Below are positions 53,560-63,837 of a stretch of 64,000 bases of DNA, in pieces. The notes under the pieces were generated by a model. It saw only the letters and a list, made by a program, of their open reading frames with translations, was not told the origin of the DNA and made no database searches. Numbering within the stretch: the first letter of the stretch is position 1; each line of letters opens with the position of its first letter. Origin of the DNA: Prolixibacteraceae bacterium (GTDB lineage Bacteria; Bacteroidota; Bacteroidia; Bacteroidales; Prolixibacteraceae); contig JAIBEY010000033.1 of NCBI GenBank assembly GCA_019459525.1, positions 1-64,000 of the forward strand, in the 5' to 3' direction. Both the position numbers and the translations under genes were made by a program.

Positions 53560-54096
53560 TTATTTTTTCTTCTTATATAACGAATACCGAAAATTAAGGA
53601 TGAGCGGGAATTCTTCGAAGAGTTCGGTCCCAATAGGAAGATGATTGAGAGGGCTGAAAACTTCATATTCCTTTACAGCATATTGGTATCCGAGCTCAAT
53701 CGCAAAACCTTTTCGTTTGATGCGTTTGCTGTACCATTCTTTCCCAACAAATATACCGGGAACAGGCAGGCTGGTTGACCTGTTCGAATCATATACATCC
53801 ACCCATCTCCATTTTCCCATAAGCCCGATATAAGTTCGGTCGGTCCGTTTGTATTGTACGGTTTTCAGAAATTTAAAACCAGCCTCCAGGTCATCTGGCT
53901 TGAAATTTTCCAGATCAGCGGCAGGCCCGGCAAAAAATTCAAATCCGGTATTTTTAGTAACCCACATTCGCAGGTTGGGTTTTATACTTAGTACCGAAAG
54001 TTCAACACCATAGCCATTCAGTTTATATTTATTCTTTTGGGCAGAAGTACTGAGTCCGAAGGCAACCATCAGTATAAAAAGTAGAGTTGAGCGCAT
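53560..54096 (-). CDS. Putative secreted outer-membrane beta-barrel protein
   Basis: 178 residues with a signal peptide (MRSTLLFILMVAFGLSTSAQ). The rest alternates polar and hydrophobic residues in strand-like fashion (YGVELSVLSIKPNLRMWVTK, YIGLMGKWRWVDVYD and FPLILNFRYSLYKKKK), as in small barrels. I do not recognise a family. It is convergent with the GH28 gene and probably not part of the pectin locus. Confidence 0.7.
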   Translation of the reverse strand: MRSTLLFILMVAFGLSTSAQKNKYKLNGYGVELSVLSIKPNLRMWVTKNTGFEFFAGPAADLENFKPDDLEAGFKFLKTVQYKRTDRTYIGLMGKWRWVDVYDSNRSTSLPVPGIFVGKEWYSKRIKRKGFAIELGYQYAVKEYEVFSPLNHLPIGTELFEEFPLILNFRYSLYKKKK

Positions 54097-54167
54097 AGTT
54101 TTTTTGTAAGATTGTTAGTGATGAAATGTCGTTCCCTTTTTCAGTCATGCAATCTTTCAGTTCATAT

Positions 54168-56075
54168 TTAATTTTTCCATTTCTTTAGAGCGTTTATATT
54201 CCGCTGATTGACAATGTTCTTTGCTTCGGGAGTATATAAAAAGTCTAGTTCTCCCTTAAAATATTCATTGATTTTTCCGCGCACCATTTTCATGGTTGAG
54301 TTCAGTAAATGATTTTGTTCGGTGAATGCTTCGGGCAAAACGGCAATGGTAGCCGGGAGCCATCTTTCCGGATAGGAATTTTCGAATTTTCCGCCTGCCT
54401 TATAGGCATCAACTTCCTGTTGTATCAGTAATAAGGCTTCTGTAAAAGCTTCATCAGTTCCTGGTTTTAGTCCCCGCTTTTCAATTTCCCGGTTAATGGC
54501 TGCCAGGTTAGGAACAATCATGCCGGAGGTGTACGCGTTTTGGTTATTGTATAACATGCACTGATCGATATACGGAGATTGATCGACCAGCGATTCTTCA
54601 ATGCCTTCCGGGCTGAATTTTTCGCCATCGCTGCCAATCAGCAAACTTTTAAAACGTCCGAGTACGCATAAAAAACCGTCGTTATCCATGTATCCCATAT
54701 CGCCGGTATAGAGCCACCCGTCTTTTACAGTATCGGCCGAAGCTTTCGGGTTGTTCCAATATCCTTTCATTACGTTTTCACCCCTCACCACAATTTCACC
54801 CTTTTCGCCCTGCGGAAGCTGATTCCCATCCGTATCACAAATCTTCAGGTCGAGGTGTTTAACGAGCCGGCCCGATGTGCCAAACTTAACCGCTTTTACC
54901 GTGTTCGAAGAAATAACCGGCGATGCTTCCGAGAGTCCGTAACCCTGGCACATGGGTATTCCAATGGCATAGAAAAAGCGTTGCAACTCAATATCGAGCA
55001 AGGCACCGCCACCAATAAAGAATTCGAGATTCCCGCCAAAACTTTCACGTATTTTTTTGAAAAGAATCTTGTCGTAAAGATTAAGCAAAGGTTTATAAAC
55101 AGCGGTGGCGCCTTTACCGCGGTCCCAGCCCGAACCGTTGTATTCATAGGCAATTTTAAGGGCATGTTTAAAGAGTTTCTCGATAACCGGACCTTTTTGC
55201 CTGATGCCAGATTCGATCCCTTTCCTGAAATTTTTTGCCACAGCCGGTACGCTCATCAGGATATTGGGTTGAATTTCCTTAATGTTTTTCGGGATATTCT
55301 TTAAGGTTTCCATGGGCGTTTTACCCAATTCGAGCGAAGCAACACTTGCGCCAAAGTACATGAAACAATACAAACAGGCGGTGTGCGCAAAAGAATGGTC
55401 CCAGGGAAGGAAAGCAAGTGTTTTCCAGTTTTCACCAATATTTAGCAGCGAGCTCGATTGTTGTACATTCGCAGCATAATTCAGGTGGGTAAGCATAATT
55501 CCTTTCGGATCGGCTGTTGTTCCTGAAGTGTACGAGATGTTGGCAACATCGTCGGGTTGAACTGTTTTGTAAATGGTTTCAAATTCGGCAGGTTTTGCTT
55601 TTAGAAATTCGTCACCCAAGGCAAGAACCTGATCGTAGGAAAGGTCATTTTCTCCCTGATCCTTCTTTCCGTCCAGGTAAATAACTTTTTCAAGATCGGG
55701 CAATTGGTCACGGATTTCCTCCATTTTTGTCGCTTGCCCTTTCGAAACAATAATCATTTTACAACCGGAATGTTGCAGCCTGAATTTAAATTCGATACTT
55801 GAATCCAGTTTTACCGATAAAGGAACATTGATTCCCCCGGCATATAAAATGCCCAATTCCGAAATGATCCAGGCATTGCGGCCTTCTGAAATTAAACCGA
55901 TACGATCACCTTTCTGAAGTCCGAGAGAAACAAGCCCTGCACCAAATCGAAGCACCAAATCGTGGGTTTGACTATAGGTTGTGCCTTCGTATTTGCCGTT
56001 TTGTTTTTCCCACAGGTACACGTTGGTTGGGAATTTTGCAACACTGGTCTCAAAAAGTTCGATGATCGTTCTCAT
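54168..56075 (-). CDS. Long-chain acyl-CoA synthetase/AMP-binding enzyme
   Basis: 635 residues. It has the ANL-superfamily motifs ISYTSGTTADPKGIMLTH (P-loop), YGLSEASPVISSNTVK, LYTGDMGYMDNDGFLCVLGR (adenylate-binding Asp) and FKSLLIGSDGEKFSPEGIEE. It activates fatty acids as acyl-AMP and then acyl-CoA, usually membrane associated. It is transcribed alone. The region upstream (56076-56138) separates it from galM. Confidence 0.92.
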   Translation of the reverse strand: MRTIIELFETSVAKFPTNVYLWEKQNGKYEGTTYSQTHDLVLRFGAGLVSLGLQKGDRIGLISEGRNAWIISELGILYAGGINVPLSVKLDSSIEFKFRLQHSGCKMIIVSKGQATKMEEIRDQLPDLEKVIYLDGKKDQGENDLSYDQVLALGDEFLKAKPAEFETIYKTVQPDDVANISYTSGTTADPKGIMLTHLNYAANVQQSSSLLNIGENWKTLAFLPWDHSFAHTACLYCFMYFGASVASLELGKTPMETLKNIPKNIKEIQPNILMSVPAVAKNFRKGIESGIRQKGPVIEKLFKHALKIAYEYNGSGWDRGKGATAVYKPLLNLYDKILFKKIRESFGGNLEFFIGGGALLDIELQRFFYAIGIPMCQGYGLSEASPVISSNTVKAVKFGTSGRLVKHLDLKICDTDGNQLPQGEKGEIVVRGENVMKGYWNNPKASADTVKDGWLYTGDMGYMDNDGFLCVLGRFKSLLIGSDGEKFSPEGIEESLVDQSPYIDQCMLYNNQNAYTSGMIVPNLAAINREIEKRGLKPGTDEAFTEALLLIQQEVDAYKAGGKFENSYPERWLPATIAVLPEAFTEQNHLLNSTMKMVRGKINEYFKGELDFLYTPEAKNIVNQRNINALKKWKN

Positions 56076-56139
56076 AGTTTAAATTAATTTGGTCAATGGA
56101 TTCCAAATGTACAAATTTTATTTCTCCGGCCTTCAACAA

Positions 56140-56159
56140 AAAAGGGCCGAAGCCCTTTT
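56140..56159 (-). terminator. Terminator of galM
   Basis: AAAAGGGC, loop CGAA, GCCCTTTT: an 8-bp stem just after the galM stop on the minus strand, followed by TTTGTTGAAGG. Confidence 0.7.
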
Positions 56160-56161
56160 AG

Positions 56162-57205
<1,044 letters not shown>

Positions 57206-57313
57206 GTTTAGATATTTTAGTTTTATAAAATGTTGTGAGTTCCTGGGTTCCGTGTTTCGAGTTGGAAAACTGTCAACTGAGACTGAACACTGGTGACTTG
57301 AATAAATGGTTTA

Positions 57314-57321
57314 CAAATTTA
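57314..57321 (-). promoter_or_regulatory. -7 element of galM (TAAATTTG)
   Basis: The minus strand reads TAAATTTG, a perfect TAnnTTTG box, 109 bases upstream of the galM start. Its expected -33 position falls within the tandem ACTGGT site at 57336-57355. Confidence 0.5.
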
Positions 57322-57335
57322 ATTTTTCTGTTCAT

Positions 57336-57355
57336 ACTGGTGGGTACTGGTTGTG
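57336..57355 (+). promoter_or_regulatory. Tandem ACTGGT operator between galM and the GntR regulator
   Basis: ACTGGTGGGT followed by ACTGGTTGTG: two direct ACTGGT repeats with a 10-base period. The same site (ACTGGTAGGT + ACTGGTTGGT) lies in reverse orientation before galT at 59781-59800. It covers the -33 region of both divergent promoters, so a bound repressor would block both. Confidence 0.7.
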
Positions 57356-57375
57356 TAATTATTCCAATTTATTTT

Positions 57376-57383
57376 TACTTTTG
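57376..57383 (+). promoter_or_regulatory. -7 element of the GntR regulator gene (TACTTTTG)
   Basis: TACTTTTG is a perfect TAnnTTTG box 33 bases before the GTG start; a TTG at 57351-57353, within the operator, is about 22 bases upstream and could be the -33 part. Confidence 0.55.
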
Positions 57384-57415
57384 AGAACAATTAACCCAAC
57401 TTAAAATCGGAACCT

Positions 57416-58414
57416 GTGAAGAACATTCAGATTGATGATACCCTAGGTGTGCCCAAATACCGGCAAATTATTAATTCCATCTACACAGCTATTTCGATTG
57501 GTGAATTGAAACTGGGTGATAAAATACCTTCACTGAACCAGATTTGTTCCGAGTTTGACTTGTCGCGCGATACCGTTATGGTTGCTTTTAATGAATTAAA
57601 GGCGAAAGGAATTATCAATTCTATTCCCGGTAAAGGATATTACATCAACAGCACCGAAATTAATCTGGACCAGAAAATATTTGTGCTTTTCGACGAGTTA
57701 AACGCTTTTAAAGAGGATTTATATACTTCGGTACTGAATAGCCTGGATGCCAAATCAAACGTTGATATTTATTTTCATCATTTTAATTATCAGGTCTTTA
57801 AAGATTTGATTTCGGAGAGTGTTGGTAAATATACGTCGTATGTAATTATGCCGGCCACTTTTGACTATACTGCTGATATTATCGGGAAACTTCCGAAGGA
57901 CAAAGTATATATTCTCGATCGTAAAAAGGACGATTTAGCTGATTATCCTGTTGTTTATCAGGATTTTGAACAGGACGTTTACGATGCCTTGAATGATGGC
58001 CTTGATTTACTACAGAAATATACGAAGCTGATTATGATTTTTCCCGGAGGGAAAGAGCCGGAAGGACGGATGATTGGTTTTCAGCGTTTCTGCAAGGAAA
58101 AGGGTTTTCAGTCGGAAATTATTCGGAACGTAGTGAATAAAGAAATGAAAAGTGGTGAAGCTTATTTCGTTCCTTCCGACCGAAATTTGGTGCGCTTGGT
58201 GAAAATGGCTGCTGAAAAAGATTTTCAATTGGGAAAGGATGTGGGTATTGTTTCGTTTAACGATACGGTATTAAAAGAAGTGGTGGCAGGAGGAATTACC
58301 ACTATTTCAACTGATTTTCAGTTGATGGGGCAAACGTTAGCCCGGATAATTCAGGAAAGAAGCGCCGAAAAGCTCAGAAACCAGTCGTCGCTTATCAGGC
58401 GAAACTCTTTGTAA
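57416..58414 (+). CDS. GntR-type regulator with periplasmic-binding-like effector domain
   Basis: 332 residues from a GTG start. Residues about 10-75 are a GntR winged helix (LGVPKYRQIINSIYTAISIG, LNQICSEFDLSRDTVMVAFN and LKAKGIINSIPGKGYYIN). Residues about 88-320 are a LacI-like ligand-binding fold (FVLFDELNAFKEDLYTSVLN, GIVSFNDTVLKEVVAGGITT), ending SSLIRRNSL. It lies between galM and galT, and the ACTGGT operator occurs at both. I infer a galactose- or related-sugar-responsive repressor of this locus and of its own gene. An AlbA_2 gene starts directly after its stop. Confidence 0.85.
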   Translation: MKNIQIDDTLGVPKYRQIINSIYTAISIGELKLGDKIPSLNQICSEFDLSRDTVMVAFNELKAKGIINSIPGKGYYINSTEINLDQKIFVLFDELNAFKEDLYTSVLNSLDAKSNVDIYFHHFNYQVFKDLISESVGKYTSYVIMPATFDYTADIIGKLPKDKVYILDRKKDDLADYPVVYQDFEQDVYDALNDGLDLLQKYTKLIMIFPGGKEPEGRMIGFQRFCKEKGFQSEIIRNVVNKEMKSGEAYFVPSDRNLVRLVKMAAEKDFQLGKDVGIVSFNDTVLKEVVAGGITTISTDFQLMGQTLARIIQERSAEKLRNQSSLIRRNSL

Positions 58415-59755
58415 ATGATAATTAAAATGATCGAAACCAATCGCATAGAATTTAAAAGCGAACTTACCGATAATATGGAAAGAGAAGTGGTTGCTTTTCT
58501 CAATTATCGGGAAGGTGGTTTTGTATATATAGGAGTAGATAAACTCGGTAATAGTATTGGTGTAAAAGATTCAGATAGCGATCAACTCAAAATAAAAGAT
58601 CGTCTGAAGCATAACATTTCGCCATCATGTTTGGGTTTGTTTGATGTTGTTTCAGAACAAAAGGAAGGTAAGTCAATCATAAAAGTAATTGTGGCCAGCG
58701 GGTCAGAAAAACCTTATTCGTTGAAGAAATTTGGAATGACGGAAAAGGGATGTTTTATTCGTGTTGGTTCGGCGACAGAGCCGATGCAACAAAAAATGAT
58801 TGATGAGTTGTTTTCGAAGAGAGTTAGGAATTCGATTAGTAAAATAAAATCGAATCGCCAGGACTTAACTTTTGAACAACTTAAAATCTATTATGAGGTT
58901 ACCGGCAGTAAACTGAATACCCGGTTTGCCCAGAATCTGGAATTGATTACCGATGAAGGTTTTTACAATTATGTGGCTTATCTGTTGGCCGACAATAACG
59001 GTACATCTATAAAAGTAGCCAAATATAAAGGTACAAGCAGGGTAGATTTGATCGAGAATAATGAATATGGATATTGTTCTTTGGTTAAGGCTACCAAACA
59101 AGTACTTGATAAGCTTGCACTCGAAAACAAGACACTAACCAAAATAACTTCGAAAGAAAGGGAGGAAAAGCGGTTGTGGAGCCCGATTGCCTTACGTGAA
59201 GCAGTCATTAATGCAATAGTTCACAACGATTACACCAATGAAGTCCCTCCAAAATTTGAAATCTTTGATGATCGGATTGAAATCACTTCAGCAGGGGGAT
59301 TGCCTGATGCTTTAAGTCAGGAAGAATTCTTCGATGGTGTTTCTGTCCCCCGAAACAAAGAACTGATGAGGGTTTTCAACGATTTGGACATGGTAGAGCA
59401 ATTAGGCTCCGGTATTCCAAGGATTCTGGAAACCTATGATAGAGCATGTTTTTCTTTTACTCAAAATTTTTTGAAAATGACTTTCCTGAAAGAGAGTGAT
59501 ATAGAAACAGGTGGTCCAATAGGTGGTCCAATGGGTGGTCCAATAGGTGGTCCAATGGAAGATTTGACTGAAAGACAAAAAGAAGTTTTGATCCTTATAA
59601 AAACGGATCAAAAATTAACTAAAAGAAAACTTGCCAAAATGTTGAAAATTAATGTATCGGCTGCGCAGGAGCATATTAGTGTGCTAAAAGAAAAAGGAAT
59701 AATTGAAAGAGTTGGGGGAACACGTGGTTATTGGAAAATTTTAGGCGGAGCATAA
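58415..59755 (+). CDS. AlbA_2 (Schlafen-like) ATP-binding protein inside the galactose locus
   Basis: 446 residues; the ATG follows the regulator's TAA directly, and an internal ATG at 58427 (MIETNRIEF) is an alternative start. The AlbA_2 domain covers about 5-120 (TNRIEFKSELTDNMEREVVA and LNYREGGFVYIGVDK). A GHKL-type ATP-binding domain lies near 260-355 (LREAVINAIVHNDYTNEVPP and MVEQLGSGIPRILETY), and a winged helix at the end (KRKLAKMLKINVSAAQEHIS). Between them the linker is GGPIGGPMGGPI..., encoded by 12-base repeats. It separates the GntR regulator from galT and is not needed for galactose use, so it looks like an insertion; role unknown. Confidence 0.85.
   Translation: MIIKMIETNRIEFKSELTDNMEREVVAFLNYREGGFVYIGVDKLGNSIGVKDSDSDQLKIKDRLKHNISPSCLGLFDVVSEQKEGKSIIKVIVASGSEKPYSLKKFGMTEKGCFIRVGSATEPMQQKMIDELFSKRVRNSISKIKSNRQDLTFEQLKIYYEVTGSKLNTRFAQNLELITDEGFYNYVAYLLADNNGTSIKVAKYKGTSRVDLIENNEYGYCSLVKATKQVLDKLALENKTLTKITSKEREEKRLWSPIALREAVINAIVHNDYTNEVPPKFEIFDDRIEITSAGGLPDALSQEEFFDGVSVPRNKELMRVFNDLDMVEQLGSGIPRILETYDRACFSFTQNFLKMTFLKESDIETGGPIGGPMGGPIGGPMEDLTERQKEVLILIKTDQKLTKRKLAKMLKINVSAAQEHISVLKEKGIIERVGGTRGYWKILGGA
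59511..59558 (+). repeat. In-frame 12-base tandem repeats encoding GGPI/GGPM units
   Basis: GGTGGTCCAATA and GGTGGTCCAATG alternate for four units. They lie at the same position (ATPase-winged helix linker) as the EGIT repeats of the homologue at 16.8 kb but have an unrelated sequence. Confidence 0.9.
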
Positions 59756-59780
59756 AAATCTCCAAAAATTATATATTTTT

Positions 59781-59800
59781 ACCAACCAGTACCTACCAGT
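59781..59800 (-). promoter_or_regulatory. Tandem ACTGGT operator before galT
   Basis: The minus strand reads ACTGGTAGGT followed by ACTGGTTGGT, matching the site at 57336-57355 at 18 of 20 positions. It starts 8 bases after a TATATTTT box at 59772-59779 (an imperfect -7 element) and 16 bases before the galT ATG, so binding would block initiation. Confidence 0.7.
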
Positions 59801-59816
59801 TAGAAAAACTAAGTAA

Positions 59817-60872
59817 ATGAACAATTTTAATATCGAAGATCATCCGCACAAGCGGTTAAATCCGTTGACAGGCGACTGGATTTTAGTATCGCCACACCGG
59901 GCAAAAAGGCCCTGGCAAGGACAAGTTGAAAAGGCTGTTTCTGATGAACGTCCAGCCTACGATCCCACGTGTTATTTATGCGCCGGAAACGAAAGGGCAG
60001 GAGGGAAGTACAATCCGCAGTACAAAGGAACTTTCGTATTTACGAACGATTTTAGCGCACTATTAACCGATTCACCGTTCGGAATTGTTGATGAAGGCAA
60101 TCTTTTTCAGGCCAAAAGCGAAACCGGCATTTGTAAGGTCATTTGCTTCAGCGAAAACCATAGCCTGACCATTCCTGAAATGGAATTGGAAGATATTCGG
60201 AAAGTGGTTGACGTTTGGTGCGATGAATTTGCTGAACTAGCCAGCAATCCGATGATTAACTATGTCCAGATCTTTGAAAATAAGGGCGCGATTATGGGTT
60301 GTTCAAACCCGCATCCACACGGGCAAATCTGGTCATCGTCGTCGGTTCCCACCGAGCCTGAAAAGGAATCGAAAACTCAAAAGGAGTATTTCGAAAAACA
60401 TGGGACTACGCTGCTGGGCGATTACCTGAAAGCCGAATTGGTGAAAAAAGATCGCATTCTGGTTGAAAACGAGCATTTTGTTGCCCTTGTTCCGTACTGG
60501 GCTGTCTGGCCTTTCGAAACCATGATTATCAGCAAGCGTGCGGTTCAAAATATTACCTTGTTAACCGATGACGAAAGAACCGCTTTAGCTGATATTTACC
60601 AGAAGCTGACCATTAAATACGATAATCTTTTCGAGGTTTCATTTGCCTATTCGGCCGGTCTTCACCAGACACCAACCGATGGCGTAGATTATCCGGAGTG
60701 GCATTTACACATGCACTTTTATCCGCCTTTATTGCGTTCTGCTTCAGTAAAGAAATTTATGGTGGGCTACGAAATGCTGGCAACGCCTCAGCGCGATATT
60801 ACTGCCGAACAGGCTGCCCAACGGTTACGTGACCTTTCTGGCGTACATTATAAGAAACAAACCAATAAATAA
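59817..60872 (+). CDS. galT: Galactose-1-phosphate uridylyltransferase
   Basis: 351 residues. Motifs: [35 protein letters not shown] (zinc-site cysteines), the catalytic loop [16 protein letters not shown] with His-Pro-His, and [16 protein letters not shown] (second histidine cluster). It exchanges UMP between UDP-glucose and galactose 1-phosphate, the second step of the Leloir pathway. It is followed 19 bases later by galK and preceded by the ACTGGT operator. Confidence 0.96.
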   Translation: MNNFNIEDHPHKRLNPLTGDWILVSPHRAKRPWQGQVEKAVSDERPAYDPTCYLCAGNERAGGKYNPQYKGTFVFTNDFSALLTDSPFGIVDEGNLFQAKSETGICKVICFSENHSLTIPEMELEDIRKVVDVWCDEFAELASNPMINYVQIFENKGAIMGCSNPHPHGQIWSSSSVPTEPEKESKTQKEYFEKHGTTLLGDYLKAELVKKDRILVENEHFVALVPYWAVWPFETMIISKRAVQNITLLTDDERTALADIYQKLTIKYDNLFEVSFAYSAGLHQTPTDGVDYPEWHLHMHFYPPLLRSASVKKFMVGYEMLATPQRDITAEQAAQRLRDLSGVHYKKQTNK

Positions 60873-60891
60873 TTAAATACAACAAAAAACT

Positions 60892-62181
60892 ATGGCAAAA
60901 ATTAATGCTTTAATTGAAAAAATTGCCAATGGAAAAAATCCATTGTTTCAGGAATTATATGGTGTAAACGAAGTGATACTGAAAGAACAGGCCGATCGTT
61001 ATGCCGCTTTGATGAGCGAATTTCAGCAGGTTTACGGAACCGATGATGTTTCCTTATTCAGTTCTCCGGGACGTACCGAAATTGGCGGTAACCATACCGA
61101 CCACAACTACGGACGTGTTTTGGCAGGTGCAGTGAACCTCGATAATATTGCTGTTGCAGCTCAAAACGGTACCAATGTTATCCGCATAAAATCGGTAGGT
61201 TATCCTGAATTTCAGGTTGATTTGAGTGCTATGGAAATTGACCCGGCTCAATTCTATACTTCGTCGTCGCTGGTAAAAGGTATCTGTGTCCGCATGAAAG
61301 AAAAAGGCTATGCCATTGGTGGTTTTGATGCCTGTATCGAAGGTCGCGTGCCAAAGGGTTCAGGTTTAAGTTCTTCCGCATCATTCGAAGTGTTGATTGG
61401 TGCCATCATCAATCATTTGTTCAACGATGGCAAAATGAGCGCTGTGGAAAATGGAATCATTGGCCAGTGGTCGGAAAACAATTACTTCGGAAAACCTTGT
61501 GGACTGATGGATCAAACGGCTTGTTCGGTTGGTGGATTAATTACAATCGATTTTGAAGATCCTTCGAAACCTATCGTGAAAGAAGTTGATTTTGATTTTG
61601 TTAGAACCGGGTTTGCTTTGGTAATTACCGATGTGGGTGGCGGACACGACGATGCTGCATCGCAGGCCGAATATGCCTCGCTTCCGACAGAAATGAAAGC
61701 CGTTGCCGCAGTGCTTGGCGCTAAAGTTTTGAGAGAAGTAACTTTGGAGCAAATTGTAGATAAAATTCCTGAAATCCGCAAAGTAACCGGCGATCGTGCT
61801 ATTCTTCGCGCCTATCACTTTCAGGGCGATAACCAACGCGTAGTTGAACAGGTGGCAGCTTTGGAAAACAACGATTTTCAAGCCTTCCTGAAAATGGTCG
61901 TTGAATCGGGATACAGCTCTTACATGTACAATCAGAATATTTTTGATGTGGTTCATAAAGATGAGCAGGTAGTTTCGCTGGCTTTAGCTTTAAGCGAAAT
62001 GATTTTGAAAGGAAAAGGCGCCTGGCGCGTTCATGGCGGCGGTTTTGGCGGAACCATTCAGGCATTTGTGCCACAGGATTTGCTGGATAAATATGTTGAA
62101 ACGCTTGAACATGTTTATGGAAAAGGTAGTTGCCACAAGTTGTTTATCCGTGCCAAAGGATCAATCAAGCTTGATTTATAA
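60892..62181 (+). CDS. galK: Galactokinase
   Basis: 429 residues. GHMP motifs: SSPGRTEIGGNHTDHNYGRV (galactose-binding), VPKGSGLSSSASFEVLIG (ATP loop), CGLMDQTACSVGG (catalytic Asp) and RVHGGGFGGTIQAFVPQ. It phosphorylates galactose using ATP. It lies 19 bases after galT, so the two are one transcript. A hairpin terminator follows before the permease gene. Confidence 0.96.
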   Translation: MAKINALIEKIANGKNPLFQELYGVNEVILKEQADRYAALMSEFQQVYGTDDVSLFSSPGRTEIGGNHTDHNYGRVLAGAVNLDNIAVAAQNGTNVIRIKSVGYPEFQVDLSAMEIDPAQFYTSSSLVKGICVRMKEKGYAIGGFDACIEGRVPKGSGLSSSASFEVLIGAIINHLFNDGKMSAVENGIIGQWSENNYFGKPCGLMDQTACSVGGLITIDFEDPSKPIVKEVDFDFVRTGFALVITDVGGGHDDAASQAEYASLPTEMKAVAAVLGAKVLREVTLEQIVDKIPEIRKVTGDRAILRAYHFQGDNQRVVEQVAALENNDFQAFLKMVVESGYSSYMYNQNIFDVVHKDEQVVSLALALSEMILKGKGAWRVHGGGFGGTIQAFVPQDLLDKYVETLEHVYGKGSCHKLFIRAKGSIKLDL

Positions 62182-62193
62182 TTACATATCATT

Positions 62194-62245
62194 GGGGTGA
62201 TGACAGTTCATTCAGTTCTGTTAGAAAGAATGAGCTGCCGTCACC
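62194..62245 (+). terminator. Terminator after galK
   Basis: GGTGATGACAGTTCATTC pairs with GAATGAGCTGCCGTCACC with a few mismatches and bulges, followed by ACCTTTTTTG. It separates galTK from the permease gene. Confidence 0.65.
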
Positions 62246-62374
62246 ACCTTTTTTGTCCTTTTTTATAAGTTATGCAGAAATAATAAGTTATTTTTTGCAA
62301 ATTCGGGGACTTAAAATTTAAACGTAACACACAAACTTAATCTTCATCAATTAATAATCAAATTACCTTAAATT

Positions 62375-63664
62375 ATGACACAAAACAAAAATTACACCGT
62401 GCCAATTATTATGATGATCATGCTTTTTGGTATGATTTCATTCGTAACTAACCTTGCGGCCCCTATGGGGATTGTGCTAAAAAGCCAGTTTGCTGTAACT
62501 AATCTCCTGGGACTTCTTGGAAATGCAGCCAACTTTATTGCTTATGCAGTAATGGGTATTCCAAGCGGTATTTTGCTTCAGAGAATAGGCTACAAGAAAA
62601 CAGCTTTGATTGCTATCGCAGTTGGCTTCGTAGGCGTTGGTATCCAGTTCCTGTCAGGACATGTAGGACAGGATTCAGCATTTGCCGTGTATCTGATTGG
62701 TGCATTCGTTGCTGGTTTTTCTATGTGTTTGCTGAACACCGTTGTTAACCCAATGTTGAACACGCTTGGTGGTGGTGGTAATACAGGTAATCAACTGATT
62801 CAGGTTGGTGGATCTTTTAACTCTGTAATGGCAACTGCTACTCCTATGATTGTAGGTATGTTGATTGGCGATGCAACTAAAGCACAGATTACTAATATCT
62901 TTCCGTTCATGTACGCAGCAATGGCTGTCTTTGCAACTGTATTTGTTGTATTGTATTTCGTTAGCATACCGGAACCACATGCAGAGGCATCTTCTGAACC
63001 ACTGGGAAATCTGATGGCTGGTGCTATGAAGTTTCGCCATTTCATTTTGGGTGCTGTCGGTATCTTCGTATATGTTGGGGTTGAAGTTGGTACTCCCGGA
63101 GTATTAAATTATTTTCTGGTTGATCCGGCTACTCCAAATGCATTGAATGCTACTACTGCAGGATTCGTTGCAGGTACGTATTGGTTCCTGATGTTGATTG
63201 GCCGTTTGGTTGGAGCCTCAATCGGAGCAAAAGTATCAAGTAAAACGATGCTTACTTTTGCATCAGGTTTAGGTTTGGTTCTTGTCCTTGCGGCTATGTT
63301 TTCTTCAGCCTCTACCTTGGTTTCATTGCCAGTTTTGAAAAGTATTGATGGTGTAACCTCTTTTGGTTTGTTGGAAGTTCCAATCAATGCAGCATTCCTT
63401 GTATTAGTTGGCCTATGTACCTCGATTATGTGGGGTGGTATCTTCAATCTTGCTGTTGAAGGCTTAGGAAAATATCTGGCAGCAGCTTCAGGAATTTTCA
63501 TGGTCATGGTTTGTGGTGGAGGTATCCTTCCTGCACTTCAGGGTTGGGTAGCCGATTTCGCTGGTTATATGCCTAGTTATTGGGTGATTGTTGCTGGTCT
63601 TGCCTATTTACTGTTCTATGCTTTAATCGGAAGCAAGAATGTAAACAAAGATATTGTTGTATAA
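62375..63664 (+). CDS. Sugar MFS permease (probable galactose/glucose transporter)
   Basis: 429 residues with 12 hydrophobic segments (PIIMMIMLFGMISFVTNLAA onward). MFS signs are GIPSGILLQRIGYKKTALIA (loop 2-3 motif) and FNSVMATATPMIVGMLIG. It resembles Bacteroidota glucose/galactose (FHS-like) transporters and sits directly after galTK, supporting galactose uptake. It may be separately transcribed, since a terminator lies in front of it; a poor TAnnTTTG-like box (TATTTTTTG) lies near 62289. Confidence 0.88.
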   Translation: MTQNKNYTVPIIMMIMLFGMISFVTNLAAPMGIVLKSQFAVTNLLGLLGNAANFIAYAVMGIPSGILLQRIGYKKTALIAIAVGFVGVGIQFLSGHVGQDSAFAVYLIGAFVAGFSMCLLNTVVNPMLNTLGGGGNTGNQLIQVGGSFNSVMATATPMIVGMLIGDATKAQITNIFPFMYAAMAVFATVFVVLYFVSIPEPHAEASSEPLGNLMAGAMKFRHFILGAVGIFVYVGVEVGTPGVLNYFLVDPATPNALNATTAGFVAGTYWFLMLIGRLVGASIGAKVSSKTMLTFASGLGLVLVLAAMFSSASTLVSLPVLKSIDGVTSFGLLEVPINAAFLVLVGLCTSIMWGGIFNLAVEGLGKYLAAASGIFMVMVCGGGILPALQGWVADFAGYMPSYWVIVAGLAYLLFYALIGSKNVNKDIVV

Positions 63665-63699
63665 TGCTGTAAAAGGCTTATTTAGTATTGTTTTTTCAT

Positions 63700-63732
63700 A
63701 AAATGGCAGAAGAGTTTTTCTTCTGCCATTTT
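63700..63732 (+). terminator. Rho-independent terminator after the sugar permease
   Basis: AAAATGGCAGAAGA pairs over 14 bp with TCTTCTGCCATTTT around loop GTTTT, followed by TTATTAAAAA. Confidence 0.9.
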
Positions 63733-63779
63733 TTATTAAAAATGTTTTCCAACAGAAAACTGTCTTTTGTACACTTCTG

Positions 63780-63808
63780 AGTATAAAAGTAAATAATACT
63801 TTTATACT
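63780..63808. promoter_or_regulatory. Perfect palindrome upstream of the NUDIX-type regulator
   Basis: AGTATAAAAGTA at 63780-63791 and TACTTTTATACT at 63797-63808 are perfect 12-bp complements around AATAA, 29 bases before the ATG. The position and symmetry suggest the regulator's own operator. Confidence 0.65.
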
Positions 63809-63837
63809 TTAGCCAATATTATTTTCAGAATTCTTCT

